From positions 1 through 32,599 of the forward strand of contig MWFC01000024.1 of NCBI GenBank assembly GCA_002071415.1: a stretch of 32,599 bases of DNA. The letters are read 5' to 3'. The notes beneath the pieces were generated by a model. That model worked only from the letters and a program-made list of their open reading frames with translations. It made no database searches and was not told where the DNA came from. Below are positions 16,855-24,658 of this stretch, in pieces. The translations under genes were made by a program, and so were the position numbers. Numbering within the stretch: the stretch's first letter is position 1; the number at the start of each line of letters is the position of its first letter. Source of the stretch: Bacteroidetes bacterium ADurb.Bin012. GTDB taxonomy: Bacteria > Bacteroidota > Bacteroidia > Bacteroidales > TTA-H9.

Positions 16855-18414
16855 ATGCGAGTTGAATCATCAATGATGTTTCGTAACTACTCTTTTTTCC
16901 CTCTCTGCTTTTTCGTTTTCTTCAGCTTTATTGCATGCAACAAAGAAGTAAAAGATAAAACATCTTCTTCTGAATTAGTGCTTTACGATTCTGCTATCGT
17001 CTTTTATTATCCAGATGGTAAGTTCGAAGATAGTTTGAAGAATGCGCTTGGACTCGAAGAATTCCATCATTTGAGAGATAGCCTTACACAATTTAATTTT
17101 ATATGGCGCAAATGGGCCGATAGCCTGCGTTTAAAACAAATCGTAACCGATGCTCGACTCATTGAATTTAAAATAGGGAATGGAATTGCTTACACCATAA
17201 AGCTTACTAAATTATGTCAACCTTGGGGTATTATTTTATTTTATAAGAATCTTTATCCCGAGTTCATAACTCATCCACCCACTTTTCCTCCAGCAGTTCA
17301 TACTTCTGAAACACAAACATTGAAGCAACAATCGAAGAAAAGTGCCATAAGTCGCACTGGCATTCAAAACGACGATCATTTAAGCTCATCGAAAAAACCA
17401 GCCGATTCGCTCCCATTTCTAAAACGTTTATCAGCTCATATTATTCAAGTTTTTACACCACCTAAAGAATTTACTTATGAAGGACCTTCGGCTTCTGCTG
17501 CTTTTCATGGTAAAGTTCTCCCTCAAAAAGTAGTGAGTGCCTTTGTAGATAACGATGTATTTCTCGGAACTGACCTATGGTACACCCATGGGGCTAATAT
17601 CACCTGGATAAATCCTGCTTGGCAAAGTAATCCTTTAACATTCTTGCTTCATCCGGTAATCGGAAAATCATATGATTATTATGGATTGCTGATCCGGCAA
17701 AATTTTTACACTCCCGTTTATAATACCTATGAAGAGATACAGTATAATGACCGCCCTTTTGCTTCTTATTTCTATTTAGGTCAGTTCAAGGTTTCGAACT
17801 TTCCTTCCTTTCGAATGAAATTTTCCACCGAGTTCGATATCGGTATGTTAGGCCCAAGTTCTTTGGGACAGGAGGTTCAAACTTTTGTGCACAATTCGAA
17901 TAAGAAACCCATTGGATGGAAGCATCAAATACATGATGATATTGTTTTGCAATATCAGGCAGAAATTGAAAAATCATTGTTTTTCGTGCCGGGGCACGAT
18001 ATCACTTTAGAAAGCAGTTTGCAAGCTGGAACTTTATACGATAAACTATCCGCCGGATTTGCTTATCGCTTTGCCCGTTTCGATCGGCGCTATACCAATG
18101 ATCTTCCTCAAAGGAATAAATCGGTAATATGGAAGGATTTTTTCGCTGGAGCTCAAATAGAATTTTTTACTAAGGTTGAAGCTACTACTGTTTTTTATGA
18201 TGCCACTTTACAGGGAGGAATGTTCAATCATTCGAGCCCTTATACCCTTAGAGAAAAAGATGTGGAAAGATACCTGATGATGACCAGCTCAGGCATTACT
18301 ACGATGTTCAAAGGCATTAGTCTGGGAGCTAACGTTTATCTGCTTAGCCCCGAATTTGCCCAACAAAAACGCTGGCACAAATGGGGTAGAATTATTTTGA
18401 GCATTGCCTATTGA
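16855..18414 (+). CDS. LpxR-family outer membrane barrel with N-terminal lipoprotein region
   Basis: 519 residues. The N-terminal hydrophobic stretch ends FSFIAC, giving a plausible lipoprotein Cys28; Met7 or Met8 would make a more usual signal peptide than Met1. Residues 29-225 are unlike anything I recognise: a possibly helical domain, then a Ser/Pro/Lys-rich linker near 140-190. From about 226 the sequence matches the LpxR (DUF2219) lipid A 3'-O-deacylase barrel: DNDVFLGTDLWYTHG, EEIQYNDRPFASYFYLG, GMLGPSSLGQEVQTFVHN and PIGWKHQIHDD, then alternating beta strands ending in aromatic IAY. LpxR enzymes remove the 3'-acyloxyacyl group of lipid A in the outer leaflet. The extra 200-residue lipoprotein-like segment is not part of known LpxR and makes the architecture odd. 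It lies downstream of a terminator, so it is transcribed separately. Confidence 0.82.
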   Translation: MRVESSMMFRNYSFFPLCFFVFFSFIACNKEVKDKTSSSELVLYDSAIVFYYPDGKFEDSLKNALGLEEFHHLRDSLTQFNFIWRKWADSLRLKQIVTDARLIEFKIGNGIAYTIKLTKLCQPWGIILFYKNLYPEFITHPPTFPPAVHTSETQTLKQQSKKSAISRTGIQNDDHLSSSKKPADSLPFLKRLSAHIIQVFTPPKEFTYEGPSASAAFHGKVLPQKVVSAFVDNDVFLGTDLWYTHGANITWINPAWQSNPLTFLLHPVIGKSYDYYGLLIRQNFYTPVYNTYEEIQYNDRPFASYFYLGQFKVSNFPSFRMKFSTEFDIGMLGPSSLGQEVQTFVHNSNKKPIGWKHQIHDDIVLQYQAEIEKSLFFVPGHDITLESSLQAGTLYDKLSAGFAYRFARFDRRYTNDLPQRNKSVIWKDFFAGAQIEFFTKVEATTVFYDATLQGGMFNHSSPYTLREKDVERYLMMTSSGITTMFKGISLGANVYLLSPEFAQQKRWHKWGRIILSIAY

Positions 18415-18496
18415 ATACTGAATTCTTTTACCAAGTCGTGTATTTTTTCAAATATCATCCTCGAATGAAATAATTAGATATTTTTATTCCATTGTG

Positions 18497-18504
18497 TATT
18501 TTCG
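18497..18504 (+). promoter_or_regulatory. Weak -7-like box for the GH13 gene
   Basis: TATTTTCG is one base off TAnnTTTG, 29 bp before the ATG, with no recognisable -33. Confidence 0.25.
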
Positions 18505-18533
18505 CAAATCATTAGCCTTAATCATCTTTTATT

Positions 18534-20225
18534 ATGGATTCGAAGGATCTTCTTCGGAAATATTTTGTTCAACTCTATGGAGAATTATCTATTACTCTGC
18601 TCGAAAAATTCCTCGCAGAACTGGAATCTACTGACGGGTTATCTCTCGATCCTTTGCCTTCTCAATGGTATAAAGATGCAGTGATTTATTCGACCTATGT
18701 GGATTTGTTCGATAAGGATTTTCAAGGTTTAACCGATCGATTGAATTATCTGAAACAACTGGGTATTGATTGTTTATGGCTTTTACCTATTCTTGATTCT
18801 CCCATGAGAGATGCTGGCTTCGATATTCGGGATTACCGCTGTATACGTCGAAGTTTGTTTGGTTTGCCCGAAGATGCTCCTGCCGAAGTTACCCAGCAGT
18901 TGTTTCACGAATTCTTGAATGAGGCTCACCAGAAAAATATTCGTGTGATTTTCGATATAGCTCTGAATCATACCTCCGACCAGCATTCCTGGTTTCAGGA
19001 GTCTCGCAAAGGGCCCGATAATGCTTACAGAAATTACTATATCTGGAATAAGGACAGCAACAAGTACAATGAAACCCGTCTTCTGTTCAAGGGTCTTTGC
19101 CCAAGTAACTGGGAATACGACAATGGTTGGTATTATTTTCATCGTTTTTATGAATTTCAACCCGATTTGAATTATCGCAATCCTTTGGTTTTATTGGAAA
19201 TGAGCCGCATATTGGTTTTCTGGCTCTCTCAGGGGATCGACGGTTTTCGTGCCGATGCCATTCCTTTTTTATGGAAGGAAGATGGAACTGACTGCGAAAA
19301 TTTGCCCCAGACACACATCATCGTGAAATTTTTCAGAGCAGTTATCGATATAATTCGGCCAGGGGCACTTTTGCTGGCCGAAGCCTGTCAACCACCTAAG
19401 GAGGTCGTGAAATATTTTGGAGAGGGCGACGAATGTCATGCAGGTTATCATTTTCCATTGATGCCACGGATTTTCATTTCGATGGCTCTGGCCGACTATC
19501 AACCTGTCCGAAAAGTGTTGAATCCCAAAGTTACTCCTCCAATTCCCGAAATCTGTCAGTGGATTAATTTTCTCCGCCTTCACGACGAGCTTACACTCGA
19601 GATGGTTTCTCCAGAAGAACGCCATATCATGAACGCCTATTATCGTCATGATTTACGCTGGAATTTCCGTGAAGGAGAGGGTATATCAGCACGACTGGCC
19701 GAACTTTTTCGCTTCGACCCCAGAAAAATTTTACAGGCGTTTTCTATTATGCTTACTCTCCCAGGCTCACCGGTAATCTACTATGGCGACGAAGTGGGCA
19801 AAGGTAATGATGAAGAATGGTATGAATACATGAAATCTGTTTCAGGACACCCCGATAGCCGCTTCTACGTCAGAGGGCCTATCTATTGGGAGGAAGTGGA
19901 AATTGCACTCGGAAATCCTTCTTCTTTCCCTGCGAAAATTTATACGGGTTTACAACAAATGTTGAAAATCCGCAGAAAATCAAAGGTCTTTGGCCATCGA
20001 GCTATCCAATGGCTCGATGATATACCCTGCGAAATCTTGGCTTTTGTCCGCTACTATCAAAATGAGAAGATTTTGGTGGTTCACCAGCTTGCCAATACAA
20101 CGGGCGAATTCTTATGGCCTGAATTCGTCGTGGCTCCTATAGACCTTTTCACCAATAAACCTATCGATCTTCATCTCCCCCTTGCCTTACACCCATTTGA
20201 TTTTTTCTGGATAAAATATTCATAA
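18534..20225 (+). CDS. GH13 alpha-glucanotransferase/hydrolase, trehalose-synthase-like
   Basis: 563 residues, no signal peptide, so cytoplasmic. After about 44 extra helical residues the GH13 barrel begins (WYKDAVIYSTYVD). Motifs: DIALNHTSDQHSWF near 141-154, GFRADAIPFL with nucleophile Asp241, LLAEACQ with acid/base Glu283, FLRLHDELTLEMV with Asp351, and IYYGDE at 415-420. The stretches LFKGLCPSNWEYDNGWYYFH, GTDCENLPQTH and FGEGDECHAGYHFPLMPR match trehalose synthase (TreS, maltose alpha-glucosyltransferase) closely. However, after YYGDE the TreS signature DRDGVRTPMQW is replaced by a segment ending VRGPIYW, so the substrate may differ. It likely isomerises maltose and trehalose or acts on a related short alpha-glucoside, which would feed the GH65 fusion encoded nearby. 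Confidence 0.87.
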   Translation: MDSKDLLRKYFVQLYGELSITLLEKFLAELESTDGLSLDPLPSQWYKDAVIYSTYVDLFDKDFQGLTDRLNYLKQLGIDCLWLLPILDSPMRDAGFDIRDYRCIRRSLFGLPEDAPAEVTQQLFHEFLNEAHQKNIRVIFDIALNHTSDQHSWFQESRKGPDNAYRNYYIWNKDSNKYNETRLLFKGLCPSNWEYDNGWYYFHRFYEFQPDLNYRNPLVLLEMSRILVFWLSQGIDGFRADAIPFLWKEDGTDCENLPQTHIIVKFFRAVIDIIRPGALLLAEACQPPKEVVKYFGEGDECHAGYHFPLMPRIFISMALADYQPVRKVLNPKVTPPIPEICQWINFLRLHDELTLEMVSPEERHIMNAYYRHDLRWNFREGEGISARLAELFRFDPRKILQAFSIMLTLPGSPVIYYGDEVGKGNDEEWYEYMKSVSGHPDSRFYVRGPIYWEEVEIALGNPSSFPAKIYTGLQQMLKIRRKSKVFGHRAIQWLDDIPCEILAFVRYYQNEKILVVHQLANTTGEFLWPEFVVAPIDLFTNKPIDLHLPLALHPFDFFWIKYS

Positions 20226-20301
20226 AATAGAATCATAGCATGAAAAATATATCTACTATAATTCAATATTTTACGAGCGGGAATTGACTTTGACCGAAAG
20301 A

Positions 20302-20321
20302 AATAAGAACCTGTTCTTATT
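20302..20321. repeat. Short perfect dyad downstream of GH13
   Basis: AATAAGAAC, CT, GTTCTTATT: 9-bp arms with a 2-bp centre, 76 bp after the GH13 stop. It could be a protein-binding operator or a weak hairpin; no T-run follows. Confidence 0.35.
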
Positions 20322-20752
20322 GTTGATAATTCTTTCTCGGCAGATTTGGCGCTTTCGAGCTTGCAACCTGTATTTAAAAGAAGGTAAAATTCAAATCGTT
20401 CGTGATGTGAATTTATAACTCGTCGAATCTCCCTATCCCCAGAGTTCACGAATATTGATCGAAGAAGGAATTCATTCAAATTTGACCTTACTCCTCATCG
20501 TATCTAATCGCGGAATAGATTTTCTGTTTTATACTTCCTGACATACCAATGCATTTCACATTCATCATGCTTATTTACTTTTGGAATTATTATCGGTAAT
20601 TTCCGCCATTATCGAAAAGGCTTTTAGGAAACAATTACTTCCAACTCAGAACCCGGCAAGCGGGCTCGCTTTCGATTTATCCTGCCACCTGATTTACCTT
20701 TCGAGATCAATTCGAAATTCAAATTCATCGATGTTGGAAACATTAAACATGT

Positions 20753-20965
20753 TCAAAAATTCAATCCATAAAAAAATAAAGCTGACCTTGGCTCGAAAAT
20801 GATGGTTCCCATTTTGTCATCCCCGAGTTTTTCAAAACTTAGTCCTTCTATGGCTATCTTCAGCCTCGAACCTTGAGAATTTAAGTCGCTTGTAGCGTAT
20901 TTCTGCGCTTCTGCTATGGAAAGTTCCCTTAGAGAAATGGGATGAATTGTTTTTGTGATTGTCAG
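20753..20965 (-). pseudogene. Possible decayed gene remnant on the minus strand
   Basis: A 70-codon open frame without a normal start codon near its beginning. It is bounded upstream by a stop and ends in TGA at 20753-20755. Its translation looks like real protein: SLRELSIAEAQKYATSDLNS, then RLKIAIEGLSFEKLGDD and MGTIIFEPR. Just downstream on the same strand, in another frame, comes NVSNIDEFEFRIDLER followed by a stop, then more short coding-like pieces towards 20480. This is the picture expected of a frameshifted, eroding gene. I do not recognise the family. Confidence 0.35.
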
Positions 20966-21010
20966 TTATGAATTTATTGCATATTTTAGCCTTGCAAAAC
21001 TATTTATATT

Positions 21011-22327
21011 ATGAAGAATACTCCAATTGATTATCAAATTGTTAGAGATTGTATCTCGAAAAATGGATTGATTTCGGTAGGAAAGGCATCCATTCGTGAA
21101 ATCAAGAAACTGGTTGATGATATTGAACAGGCCAGTGGTCAAAGGTTTATCCGTATGGAAATGGGTAATCCGGGTTTACCTCCTGCAGCGCCTGGAGTAA
21201 AAGCCCAGATAGAAGCTCTTGAAAAGGGTATTGCCTCCGAATACCCTGATATCCAAGGTATTCCTCCGCTTAAAAAGGAAATTTCCCGATTCTTAAAGCT
21301 TTTCGTAAATATTGATGTCGACCCACAATATTGTTTTGCGACTGTTGGCAGCATGCAGGGTAGTTTTGCATCTTTTCTCACCGTTAACCGCATGACCGAC
21401 GGTAAAAACAAGACCTTATTCATTGATCCGGGGTTTCCAGTTCATAAACAACAGGTTAAAGTTTTGGGACAGCCTTTCAAATCGTTCGATGTTTATGATT
21501 ATAGAGGTGAAAGACTACGAGATAAACTGGAAGAGGAATTGGCCGATGGCACGGTGGCTTCCCTTATTTATTCCAATCCCAATAATCCTGCATGGTTCTG
21601 CTTCAACGAGCAAGAACTACAAATCATTGCCGAGGTAGCAACCAAACACGATGTGGTGGTCATTGAAGATTTAGCCTATTTTGGGATGGATTTTAGAAAG
21701 GATTATGGTCAGCCCGGCCAACCTCCATATCAACCAAGCATAGCTCGTTTCTACGATAAATACATTCTCTTGATATCGAGTTCCAAGATTTTTAGTTATG
21801 CAGGAGAAAGAATCGCATGTCTCATTATTTCACCAAAGTTATATCATACAAATACTCCAGATTTAAAAAAGTATTACGGTACCGACAGTTTTGGCCATGC
21901 CTTTGTTTTTGGTACATTATATACTCTTAGCAGCGGAACAGCACATTCACCCCAGTGTGCACTATCCCATCTGTTAAAATTAGTGAATGATGGGGAATAC
22001 CATTTTCTGAACGAAGTAAGAGAATATGGTGAGAAAGCTGCAATAATGAAGAAAATGTTCCTCGAAAATGGCTTCCGTATTGTTTATGATAAAGACCTCG
22101 ATGTCCCAATTGGCGATGGTTTTTATTTTACTTTTAGTTATCCCGGATTCAGTGGGGATGAGCTGCTCGAAGAAATGATCTATTATGGGATTAGCGCCAT
22201 TACCTTGGATATTACCGGAAGTCAGCGCAAAGAAGGAATCAGAGCCTGCGTTTCTTTGGTTCATCGTGATCAATTTCCCGATCTCGAATGCCGCCTGAAA
22301 AGGTTTCATATAGATCATCCTATATAG
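21011..22327 (+). CDS. PLP-dependent class I/II aminotransferase
   Basis: 438 residues, cytoplasmic. Fold type I aminotransferase motifs: MGNPGLPP near 51-58, SNPNNPAWF near 188-196, EDLAYFGMDF near 219-228 (Asp220 and Tyr223 contact PLP) and SSSKIFSYAGERI with the Schiff-base Lys259. The length is slightly above the 390-420 usual for aspartate/aromatic aminotransferases because of a 30-residue N-terminal lead. The substrate cannot be told from these motifs. A weak -7 box (TAGCCTTG, 20987-20994) precedes a leader of about 10-15 nt. Both flanks are gene-poor, so it appears to be a lone transcription unit. Confidence 0.9.
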   Translation: MKNTPIDYQIVRDCISKNGLISVGKASIREIKKLVDDIEQASGQRFIRMEMGNPGLPPAAPGVKAQIEALEKGIASEYPDIQGIPPLKKEISRFLKLFVNIDVDPQYCFATVGSMQGSFASFLTVNRMTDGKNKTLFIDPGFPVHKQQVKVLGQPFKSFDVYDYRGERLRDKLEEELADGTVASLIYSNPNNPAWFCFNEQELQIIAEVATKHDVVVIEDLAYFGMDFRKDYGQPGQPPYQPSIARFYDKYILLISSSKIFSYAGERIACLIISPKLYHTNTPDLKKYYGTDSFGHAFVFGTLYTLSSGTAHSPQCALSHLLKLVNDGEYHFLNEVREYGEKAAIMKKMFLENGFRIVYDKDLDVPIGDGFYFTFSYPGFSGDELLEEMIYYGISAITLDITGSQRKEGIRACVSLVHRDQFPDLECRLKRFHIDHPI

Positions 22328-22817
22328 AAAAAAGAAGGCTACGTTTTCCTCGTCTTAAAATTTTAATTCACGTTTCATGAGTGGCATGTTCCAAGGGGAA
22401 TGGTATTTTTAGGGCTGAGGACGAGTGGATGGAAAAGTTAAAAGTATTATGGAGCATGGGTTACAGATCATGCAAGGTGTTATTGCTTTTTTCTGCCTGA
22501 TATTATTTTGACGAAGGTTGTGGTTGGTTTTCTATACCTTACAATGTCCGCAAAGAAGATTACGGAGTTTTGAATAGAAAAAAGTCGAATCATTGCCGCA
22601 TCGTTCAGTTTCTCGGACTCGGGCTCTTCATTTTGCCCTTGATATAGCTTTACCCGTATAAGAAATATGATAGCGAAAGATGTTCGATTATCTTCGGATC
22701 ATGCATTTTTAGGATAATTCAGATAAATTTTGAATACCTCTAACTGTATTGATAAAATTTTCCACCTCTTACATAGAGAATATAAGATATTCAAAAAACT
22801 CTACAAATAATTAGATT
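22328..22817. other. 490-bp intergenic region, possible remnant of a small membrane protein gene
   Basis: It lies between convergent genes with no clear terminator. On the plus strand two frames carry protein-like pieces that could join by one frameshift (see 22425-22647). Otherwise I see nothing. Confidence 0.4.
22425..22647 (+). pseudogene. Possible frameshifted small membrane protein gene
   Basis: A GTG frame from 22425 reads SIMEHGLQIMQGVIAFFCLI and stops at 22511. From 22501 the adjacent frame continues with FDEGCGWFSIPYNVRKEDYG and, further on, VQFLGLGLFILPLI, ending TAG at 22645; after that stop the frame reads LYPYKKYD. The layout (helix, short loop, helix, then a YPYKKY-like end) resembles small two-helix membrane proteins of Bacteroidota, but the resemblance is from memory and weak. 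Confidence 0.25.
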
Positions 22818-24518
22818 TTAAATGTTTCCAATCTTTTCATTCACCATTTGAAGGATTTCGGTTTCTATTTCAATGGCTTTTCGTTCAATTTCATTTCCTC
22901 GACGGATAAAATCTTCGGCCAGTTTTTTGTTCTTTAATCCTGCAGCATTGATTTTTACATTCAAGAAAGCTCCGATAACGGCCGAGCGGGCACATATGGC
23001 ACCAACTCCTGCATCACTCACCGAATTGGGATTACCTAACTCTGCCATTGTTTTGATCACTTCGAAAGCTTCCAGAGCTTTTTCCATTGTATTGAAGGGT
23101 GTTTGCGTAGCATATAACATGGCCTGCTGTATAGCTTTTTGTCGAGTAGATTTTTCTTCTTCTGTGGTTTTAGGCAAACCATAGGCTTCCATAATTTGGT
23201 TGAATGCTCGTGTATCTTCATCCACCAATAAAAGGAGGTCTCGAATGATGTTTTGTCCTTTTACGGCCCAATGGCTGAATTCTTCCCAGCGATTATCCCA
23301 GCCTGGCTTATGAGCGCTAAGGTTGGCCACCATGGTTCCCAACGATGCTCCAAGGGCACCAATATAGGCAGATATGGATCCACCACCAGGAGCGGGACTT
23401 TCTGAAGCCGTTTCGTAAGTAAAATCAGAACAACTCATATCGATGAGTTTTTTCTCTTTTACATCGGACTCAAGCATGTATTCGATGATTTTTTCTTCGG
23501 GTCGGAAAGGCTTCAAATCATCGAGACCCATGCTTTTAATCGCAATCTTGATGATTTCTTTATCCGAAACGCCGAGACTTCGCTGCTGTTTGTGCAGGAA
23601 ATAACGGCCTGCGTCGAGTATAGCTCGCGCCGGAACTAGTCCTACGATTTCGGTTCCACTGACTCTGAGCCCTCTTTCTCTGGCTTTTTCACATACGGTT
23701 TCAAAAGCAATATGAAGGGGTGTGAGTGAAATATTGGTAATATTCATCGAAACCTGGGCTATACCATATTCATCGATATACCATCCAATAGCTTTAGTGC
23801 CTTTCAAGAGGCCAGGTATCCAGATCTCGTTGCCTTCTTTATCTTTTTTTATTTTTCCTTTAATGGAATTCCCCTCGCGCAAAGGCCGTCCTTTTTCTCT
23901 TACGTCGAATGCTACAGCGTTAGCCCTGCGAATAGATGTAGTATTCAAATTGAAGTTTACGGCAATGAGAAAATCGCGGGCTCCTATGGCAATGGCACCT
24001 GTCCATGGATTAAATTCAGCCGGTCCAAAATCAGGCTTCCAATCAGGATTGGCAAGTTTTTCGGCCAGACCTTCGTATTCTCCTGCCCTTACATCGGCCA
24101 GATTCCGCCGCTCGGGTTTCAATGCTGCATTTTCATAGCAATAAACGGGAATGTTTAATTCCTTCCCTATTCTTTCTGCCAAACGATGGGCATATTTTAC
24201 AGTCTCTTCCATCGAAATATTTGCCACTGGAACCAACGGACATACATCGGTAGCCCCAAAACGTGGATGAGCTCCTTTATGCTTGCGCATATCGATCAAT
24301 GAAGCCGCTTTTTTGATTGCTCTGAAGGCAGCTTCGACAACCGCTTCGGGTTCCCCAACAAATGTAACTACCGTACGATTGGTAGCCTTGCCTGGATCAA
24401 CATCCAGCAGCTTGACACCTTCTACCTGTTCAATCTCGTCCGTAATTTGCCTGATGATCCCCAAATCTCTTCCTTCACTGAAATTGGGAACGCATTCAAT
24501 GATTCTTTTCGTTATCAT
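22818..24518 (-). CDS. ftcD: Glutamate formimidoyltransferase / formimidoyltetrahydrofolate cyclodeaminase
   Basis: 566 residues from ATG 24518. The frame is open 41 codons further, but MITKRIIECVPNFSEGRD is the standard start of the family and a perfect promoter lies at 24533-24564, leaving no room for the longer form. Residues 1-330 are the formiminotransferase N- and C-subdomains, with KGAHPRFGATD containing the catalytic-type His84. Residues about 365-566 are the cyclodeaminase (FTCD_C), with SESPAPGGGSISAYIGALGA. The enzyme moves the formimino group of N-formimino-glutamate, from histidine breakdown, to tetrahydrofolate and then releases ammonia to give 5,10-methenyl-THF. No other hut gene is in the window. 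Divergent from the GH127 gene. Confidence 0.95.
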   Translation of the reverse strand: MITKRIIECVPNFSEGRDLGIIRQITDEIEQVEGVKLLDVDPGKATNRTVVTFVGEPEAVVEAAFRAIKKAASLIDMRKHKGAHPRFGATDVCPLVPVANISMEETVKYAHRLAERIGKELNIPVYCYENAALKPERRNLADVRAGEYEGLAEKLANPDWKPDFGPAEFNPWTGAIAIGARDFLIAVNFNLNTTSIRRANAVAFDVREKGRPLREGNSIKGKIKKDKEGNEIWIPGLLKGTKAIGWYIDEYGIAQVSMNITNISLTPLHIAFETVCEKARERGLRVSGTEIVGLVPARAILDAGRYFLHKQQRSLGVSDKEIIKIAIKSMGLDDLKPFRPEEKIIEYMLESDVKEKKLIDMSCSDFTYETASESPAPGGGSISAYIGALGASLGTMVANLSAHKPGWDNRWEEFSHWAVKGQNIIRDLLLLVDEDTRAFNQIMEAYGLPKTTEEEKSTRQKAIQQAMLYATQTPFNTMEKALEAFEVIKTMAELGNPNSVSDAGVGAICARSAVIGAFLNVKINAAGLKNKKLAEDFIRRGNEIERKAIEIETEILQMVNEKIGNI

Positions 24519-24532
24519 GAAGAATTTTTTTG

Positions 24533-24564
24533 CAAAGTTATGGCCTTTCGATTGTCTGCCCAAA
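24533..24564 (-). promoter_or_regulatory. Consensus Bacteroidota promoter of ftcD
   Basis: Read on the minus strand: TTTG, exactly 20 bp, TAACTTTG. Both elements match consensus. The leader is about 10 nt, which decides the ftcD start at 24518. Confidence 0.8.
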
Positions 24565-24658
24565 GTCTTCCCGTAATGAAATACGTATGGGAAATTCGAA
24601 TGGCCTTTCTGATTTTGGATGAAATGCGTAATTTTAAGCAATTAAAATTAACTGCACG

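Larger units (their letters stand above)
20226..21010. other. 785-bp gene-poor region with probable gene remnants
   Basis: No intact gene is credible here. The minus strand carries several short, coding-like stretches in different frames (see 20753-20965). TCGA, frequent in the coding DNA of this window, occurs ten times here, while the intergenic stretch 13306-13767 has one. There is also a short dyad at 20302-20321. A TTG-started plus-strand frame (20581-20802) looks like noise. Confidence 0.45.

Noticed and set aside
20171..20479. Minus-strand 102-codon frame
   Set aside because: It overlaps the end of the GH13 gene, has no promoter and matches no family I know; at most part of the remnant region.
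20581..20802. Plus-strand 73-codon frame
   Set aside because: TTG start, no ribosome-binding site or promoter, and the opposite strand has more protein-like translation.
24519..24641. 41-codon N-terminal extension of ftcD
   Set aside because: A perfect promoter lies inside it and family members begin at MITKRIIECVPNFSEG-like sequence.
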